A DNA stretch of 64,000 bases, taken from NCBI GenBank assembly GCA_016710765.1, contig JADJUJ010000006.1, positions 1-64,000 of the forward strand, given 5' to 3'. The translations under genes and the position numbers were made by a program. The notes under the pieces are model-generated. The model had not been told where the DNA came from. It was given only the letters and a program-made list of their open reading frames with translations, and made no database searches. This DNA comes from Lewinellaceae bacterium. Lineage in GTDB: Bacteria > Bacteroidota > Bacteroidia > Chitinophagales > Saprospiraceae. Shown in pieces: positions 59,245-64,000 of the stretch. Position 1 is the stretch's first letter. Every line of letters starts with the position of its first letter.

Positions 59245-59810
59245 TTTGCTTCGCAAAATAGTTGTCCCGCGGAGTACGCAGAAGGCGCAGATGTTTTGCT
59301 TCGCAAACATCTACGGCAGCGCAGAATAAACTTTGTTTTTTCAGTTTTGCTTCGCAAAATAGTTGTCCCGCGGAGTACGCAGAAACCGCAGATGTTTTGC
59401 TTCGCAAAAATCTGTGGTAGCGCAGAATAAACTTTGGTTTTTTCAGTTTTGCTTCGCAAAATAGTTGTCCCGCGGAGTACGCAGAAGGCTCGGATGTTTT
59501 GCTTCGCAAAAATCTGTGGTAGCGCGTCTCGAACGTAGCATTGCTTCGCAAAATAGTTGTCCCGCGGAGTACGCAGAAGGCGCAGATGTTTTGCTTCGCA
59601 AACATCTACGGCAGCGCAGAATAAACTTTGTTTTTTCAATTTTGCTTCGCAAAATAGTTGTCCCGCGGAGCACGCAGAAGGCGCAGATGTTTTGCTTCGC
59701 AAAAATCTACGGTAGCACATGTAGCACTTAGCATTGCTTCGCAAAATAGTTGTCCCGCGGAGTACGCAGAAACCGCAGATGTTTTGCTTCGCAAAAATCT
59801 GGGGCGGCAC
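59245..59810. repeat. Six tandem ~99-base units rich in TTTTGCTTCGCAAAA hairpins
   Basis: The unit starts TTGCTTCGCAAAATAGTTGT, continues CCCGCGGAGTACGCAGAA and a second hairpin GATGTTTTGCTTCGCAAA, then ends TACGGYAGCGCAGAATAAAC or a variant. Units begin near 59245, 59347, 59449, 59541, 59642 and 59734. Each unit thus carries two copies of the TTTTGC-TTC-GCAAAA palindrome. The minus strand stays open through the array, but the translation is only the repeat itself. It lies between two convergent genes. Confidence 0.85.
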
Positions 59811-59876
59811 GGGTCGAATTTTTTCAAAATACAGCATTGGATGACGCCTAACGCTGTGCTGAAGGAGGGCCCCAAG

Positions 59877-62800
59877 CTACTCCCGAACAAATACTGCAGT
59901 GTCGATGCCATCCCGGTGCACTAACCTCACCATATACACCCCTGAAACAATGTTTTCCAGTGGTACCGGCAAAGTATTGGCGCCATTTACCACCCAACTT
60001 TTTCCGGTGGCCAGTACACGGCCGCTGGTGTGGAGCAGTTGCCACTGATCTCTTCTTCCTGATTGCTTTGGTATTGAACCGTTATTTCTCGTTGTGCGGG
60101 GTTGGGGTATAGGGTAATAATGCCCGATTTCGTGTCCTTTCGTTCGAGCAGGATGACCTGTGAATAGCGGAAACTGCCGTCCAGTTCGGTCATCCGCAAG
60201 CGATAGTAGGCTGCAGGCGGAACGGGCAATGGATCGTCGAAGGAATACGCATGTCCATCGCTGGCGTTGCTGGCTGGCTGCTGGCCGATGGCTTTCCAAT
60301 TGTTCAGGCCATTTTCCGAGCGTTCCAGGACAAACTGGGTCAGGCCGGATTCGGAGGCCGTTGTCCAAAGCAATTGGTTGGCGCCGGCCAGTACCCGTCC
60401 TTCAAAACGGGTGAGTTCTACGGGTAGTGGCGTGGAGCCAAAATGCGCCCCCATTTCAGAGAACCCGGGCACTTGGAAATCCAGGTAAAAAGTTCCGGAA
60501 TTGGCAATATTGGTGGCATTTACGGCTGAGATGAGGGTGTAGGTGCCGTTGCTGTTGTTACTGAGCTGACAATCCTCGTTGCTGCCATCGTAATGGGTTA
60601 TGTTCAGATCGTCGATGGTGCCGGCATTACCACTGGCGGCTTGCAGGTTGCTCAACTCGTTTTGGGTATACAGTAAGCGGACATTTTTGGTTCCGGAAGA
60701 TCCGCTTAGGCTGGAATTGAAATTCACATAGCGCTGCATATAGTACACCCCACTGGTGCTCTGCTGCACACTGCTGCTTCTGGTCGCCGAAAGCGTAACG
60801 GTACCCAGGTTGTTGGAGGCTTTCAGGGCAGCCACCGGTAAACCGAGACTATACTGAACGGGTTTGGTGTAGAAATTGTAGTAAATATTCGGATTGTTCA
60901 CCGTCTCGGTATAGTTGATGCAGCCTGTTCCCGGGTTCCCGATTGCCAGCAAGTCTTTTACTTCAATACAGAAATAACCCGAGCTGGGTGACCAGCTGTC
61001 TACCTGCACGTAATACGTATCACCGGGTGTGAGGCCGGTGTAGTACAGGAAAGGGCAGTAGGTGGAACCCACCGTGCCGCCGTCTTCATGGCTGGCGAGC
61101 AGGGTATAGGTCGAAAACATTCCAACCGTTCCTACCCGGTACAAGGCGATTTGTGCGTCATTCATGCTGCCTTGAGGCGCCAGGTCGGTAGTGACCATGA
61201 TGGTGCCGGAGGCCGGGGCAACAAACTTGAACCATACGGTTTTATCGGCATCTTTGCCCCAGATACCTTGCAATGCTTTGGGGTTTGGCTCTAGGCCGTC
61301 AACAGTAGCCTCATTGTTTCGGTAGCAATTTTGCCCGGGACAGGGTGCATCCACGGTCAGCAATACAGCACTGGCGGGTGCGTTATTGTCCAGCGCAGTC
61401 GTCATGATACCTGGGCCAGCCCAGTTGCTGTAGGTTCCGCCGCCGCAGTTGGCCCGAACATAGAAATCGTAACCCAGGCTGGGGCTCAAACCAGAAATGG
61501 TGGTAGGCTTGCTGCTCACTGATACCTGCGTGCCACTGCCCAGCGTAAATCCGCGCGCGCCATATTCCACCTGCCAGGACGTGGAGGTGCCATTTTCGGT
61601 CCAGTTGATGGTACTGCTGTTGCTGGTATTGGAAGTTGTGGTAAGGTTGCTGGGTACCGTACAACTATTGTATTGTGTTTTGAAAATCACCCCTACGCCA
61701 TAGCGGGAAGCAGCGCCACCGCAAATTGCCTGCATTTGCAGTTCGTAGAAGGTGCCGTCTAAAAGCCCGTTGACGGTATGCGGACTGGTTACATTGGTGC
61801 TGGTGGTCCAGGCGCCCGTTCCCACAACGCGGTATTGCAAATTGTAACTGGTAGCGCCACCGACGCTTCCCCAGCTTACAACGGCACTGCTGGTTGTAAT
61901 GCTGCCAATGCTAATGTCTGTGGGTGGGTTACAACTGTATGCTGTGCAGGAAGTTGAAATGCATCCGCCGGATTGCGCTGTGGTCACGCCAGCTTGAATG
62001 GCGCCTTGTGGCAAGGGGCCAAAGCCATTGTTAAAATTGATGCCATTGCTGGTCAGGTGGCAGTAACTCATGATGGTGCCGCCATTGGTGGGTGGAGGGC
62101 CTTGCGAACAAGTTCCTTCTGGTGTGTAACAATTGTCTATAGCGCCGCCAGGCCAACCGCACCATTGGGTATGGTGTGATCCCAGGTTGTGCCCCAGTTC
62201 GTGTGTGACCACTTCTATGCTCCAGGAGTAGGTAGGCACGTTGCTGTAAGTGTCGTCAATATTGCTGTACCCGTAGGCAAATGATGGTACACAAAGCACA
62301 TCCAGGTAGGCAATTCCCCCGGTACCTTGTCCGCCAAGGCTAAGCAAATGCGCCAAATCACCACTGAAATTGGTTCGCAGGGCCATAAACTCGTCCAGCG
62401 CGGTGGAACTGGAGGTATTGGTGTAATTATCGGGGGTGGTCCAAACGTAAATTTGGGAAATCGTCACGGTAACGGCTTCGTTTGTGTACAGGGTGGCTAC
62501 CTGGTTAAAAAGCCCGGTGACATAGTTCACCGTTGCAAGCACGGAGCCTTTGTTTTGGAACAGTTCGTAATCGCATTCAAAGTAAATTTCCACGCAACCC
62601 GCTACTTCCGGTTGGTCGGGATGGCCGGGGATATGCCCGTTGCCATCAGTACTGCGCTCTTTGCATTCAAAATTGGAAGAAACGGGAAGATTAAGGTCGT
62701 CGTACAGCACATAGGCCAGGGGGCCGCCGGCATTTTCCAGTCGGCCCAGCACAAGGTTGCCGCCATCGGGGCCGGAAATGATGCCCATCAATTCGTGTTC

Positions 62801-63245
62801 AAAAAAACTGAGGGTAACCACTGAATTGGGCCGGTCGGCCAGAATACCCCGATAGTACACGCCCGGGGTATAGGAAACGGCGCTGCCTGGATCGGCGCTG
62901 CTCAGCATTAAAGGAAGGCGCCAATATGGGCGCTTCGTAAAGGTCCAGGCCGATAATGGCGCCATTGTAAGGAATTTCAACATGGATAGCCTGCGGACGG
63001 GTCTGCCAGATGTGCTCCAGCACAACGGTATCCAGCTGGAGGAACTGGGCTTCGCGCAAGGATTCTTCTTGCGGCAAAAAGGGCCGATAAGCGGGGCTGA
63101 GTGGCTGCAAAGGCTCGAAAAAAACACCTGCATCTTGCAGGGTTTTTACTTCCGCTGCAATAGGGGAGAGCGTTTGTGCAATTAGTTGACTGGTCAGCAG
63201 CAGCAATATCAGCGCTGAGCCTGCTTTTTGAAGCGTGGAATGCAT
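59877..63245 (-). CDS. Secreted reprolysin-like zinc metalloprotease with fibronectin III and T9SS domains (two apparent frameshifts)
   Basis: About 1120 residues. Signal peptide SALILLLLTSQLIAQ after MHSTLQKAG, and a propeptide region. The protease domain has the zinc site HELGHNLGSHH (metzincin HExxHxxGxxH) and the Met-turn GGTIMSYCH. Two fibronectin III domains follow (PPTDISIGSITTSSAVVSW; PSNLTTTSNTSNSSTINW), then a beta-sandwich (KTVWFKFVAPASGTIMVTTD) and a T9SS type A domain. The frame breaks near 62905 (SFNAE to SADPGSAV) and near 60050 (YQSNQEEE to DQWQLLHTSGRVL), each repaired by one base, with the restored end at 59877. Exported protein-degrading enzyme. Confidence 0.87.
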
Positions 63246-63485
63246 AAGAAGACGTGTTGATTAAACCTGCAATGTGATACACCAGAAATTAGACCAGTGT
63301 CAGTAACCCATTCAATAATATGCAAATAACGTTATATTTTAAAAAACCAATCGGGTTTTAGCCTAAAAATCTGGGATATGCTAATCCTTGCGCGCTGAAT
63401 CGGGTACGCTCGTCTTGTGGTTAGCCCAAGATCTCGTTTGATTTTGTTTTTATTCTGGCCAGGTGGTATGGAGAAAGTGCTTTAA

Positions 63486-63960
63486 TCAACGACAATTTAC
63501 GTTAACTCCCGGACCATTGGGCAATGCGTTAATGAGGCCAATGAGGGTAATGTGGGTAATGAGGGTAATGTGATTAATGAGGCCAATGTGGGTAATGAGG
63601 GCAATGTGGCCAATGTGGTAATGTGGGCAATGGGGGGAATAAGACCAATGTGGCCAATGTGGCGCTTCGTTTCAACGGCACGACAATCGCCGGTGTAGGT
63701 TTCGAAGTATACCAGAACACACCGAACCCATGGGAGAACAACACGGTAATTGGCTTTAATTTGCCGGAGGCAGCAGCGGCAACGCTGACGATCTACGACG
63801 AAACAGGCCGCCAGTTGTACAGCCGCAAAGGCGAGTTTGCGAAAGGCTACAATGCCTTCACGCTGAACCGCGCACAGGTGAACGCCAGCAGGTATGTTGT
63901 ACTACAAAGTAGAAACCGCCAGTGACAGTGGTGTCATGAAGATGATAGAAATGAAGTAAA
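63486..63960 (+). pseudogene. Orphan T9SS type A sorting domain preceded by Asn-rich triplet repeats, no start codon found
   Basis: In the frame opened by a TAA at about 63483, the sequence reads NEANEGNVGNEGNV and so on, then NVALRFNGTTIAGVGFEVYQ, NTPNPWENNTVIGFNLPEAA and the T9SS core LTIYDETGRQLYSRKGEF. Single-base breaks near 63616 and 63885 must be repaired. The second repair gives YYKVETASDSGVMKMIEMK and a stop at 63960. No ATG or signal peptide lies upstream in frame, so this is the tail of a gene whose 5' part is lost or badly sequenced. 63246-63485 shows nothing else. Confidence 0.55.
63529..63660. repeat. Nine-base microsatellite AATGWGGSY
   Basis: About 14 imperfect copies of AATGTGGGT / AATGAGGGC / AATGTGGCC in a row. 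In one frame they encode N-x-G/A triplets that lead straight into the sorting domain. Copy number is likely unstable. Confidence 0.75.
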
Positions 63961-64000
63961 AGATTTGACGGTTAGTAATAAAAAAGGGGCCATCGCTGCT

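Noticed and set aside
59205..59837. Minus-strand ORF of 210 codons with repeated CEAKH-like peptides
   Set aside because: Product of the 99-base hairpin array; no signal, start or conserved domain.

Overview
The window is a piece of a Bacteroidota chromosome, most likely from the Saprospiria (Haliscomenobacter/Lewinella-like). The evidence is several secreted proteins with type IX secretion (T9SS) C-terminal sorting domains, an SprB-type repeat adhesin, gldC, signal peptides that usually end in an AQ-like site, and -7 boxes of the Bacteroidota form TAnnTTTG. The taxon is inferred from these traits, not from a marker gene. No rRNA, tRNA or CRISPR array was seen.

Layout: 1-4.0 kb holds minus-strand genes for a truncated TMTC-like membrane protein, two tandem polyphosphate kinases 2, a lipoprotein and a WG-repeat protein. 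4.1-9.8 kb holds a Calx-beta/lamin-tail T9SS protein, an AT-rich block (outer-membrane protein, then an overlapping MscS / unknown / DUF2490-like operon) and a serine hydrolase. 10-19 kb holds an acyltransferase, a BNR-repeat T9SS protein, a secreted GH2 glycosidase, an M1 metallopeptidase and several repeat elements. 28.3-34 kb holds an ECF sigma factor with a probable membrane partner, a seven-unit repeat element and an ATP-grasp enzyme. 34-42.3 kb holds a ~6 kb SprB-like adhesin gene, a DUF6427-like gene, purQ and gldC. 42.3-55 kb is mostly housekeeping: AddB-like nuclease, ferredoxin plus ferredoxin-NADP reductase, enoyl-CoA hydratase, acyltransferase, engB, hemJ, lpdA, an MFS transporter and a NUDIX hydrolase. 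55-64 kb holds paired paralogous membrane proteins, T9SS type B and type A proteins, a pentapeptide-repeat protein and a reprolysin-like metalloprotease.

The most notable region is 19472-27870. It is AT-rich and reads as an array of integron-like gene cassettes without a visible integrase. Four attC-like stem-loops end in GTTRRRY-type boxes. Each module's first 8-10 bases are the exact reverse complement of the bases that open the attC at its own far end, which is what excision to a circle would require. The cassettes carry a P-loop ATPase with a possible nuclease-like tail (a candidate defence gene), a three-gene cation/stress module (Usp, CaCA exchanger, P-type ATPase), a DoxX-like protein with a Cys-rich tail, and a broken membrane-anchored gene of unknown function.

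A second theme is repeat elements. One family has 12-base terminal inverted repeats (ACTACTGGACAT-like) and carries none, one or so, or seven internal ~184 bp units at 6822, 18869 and 31129. Other arrays lie at 16344, 59245 and 63529.

A caution for all coordinates: at least 15 apparent single-base indels or stops split otherwise intact genes, often in homopolymers, and a ~75 bp poly-C tract lies at 49677. This pattern is more like uncorrected long-read sequence than real gene decay, so split genes are given as one feature with the break positions noted.
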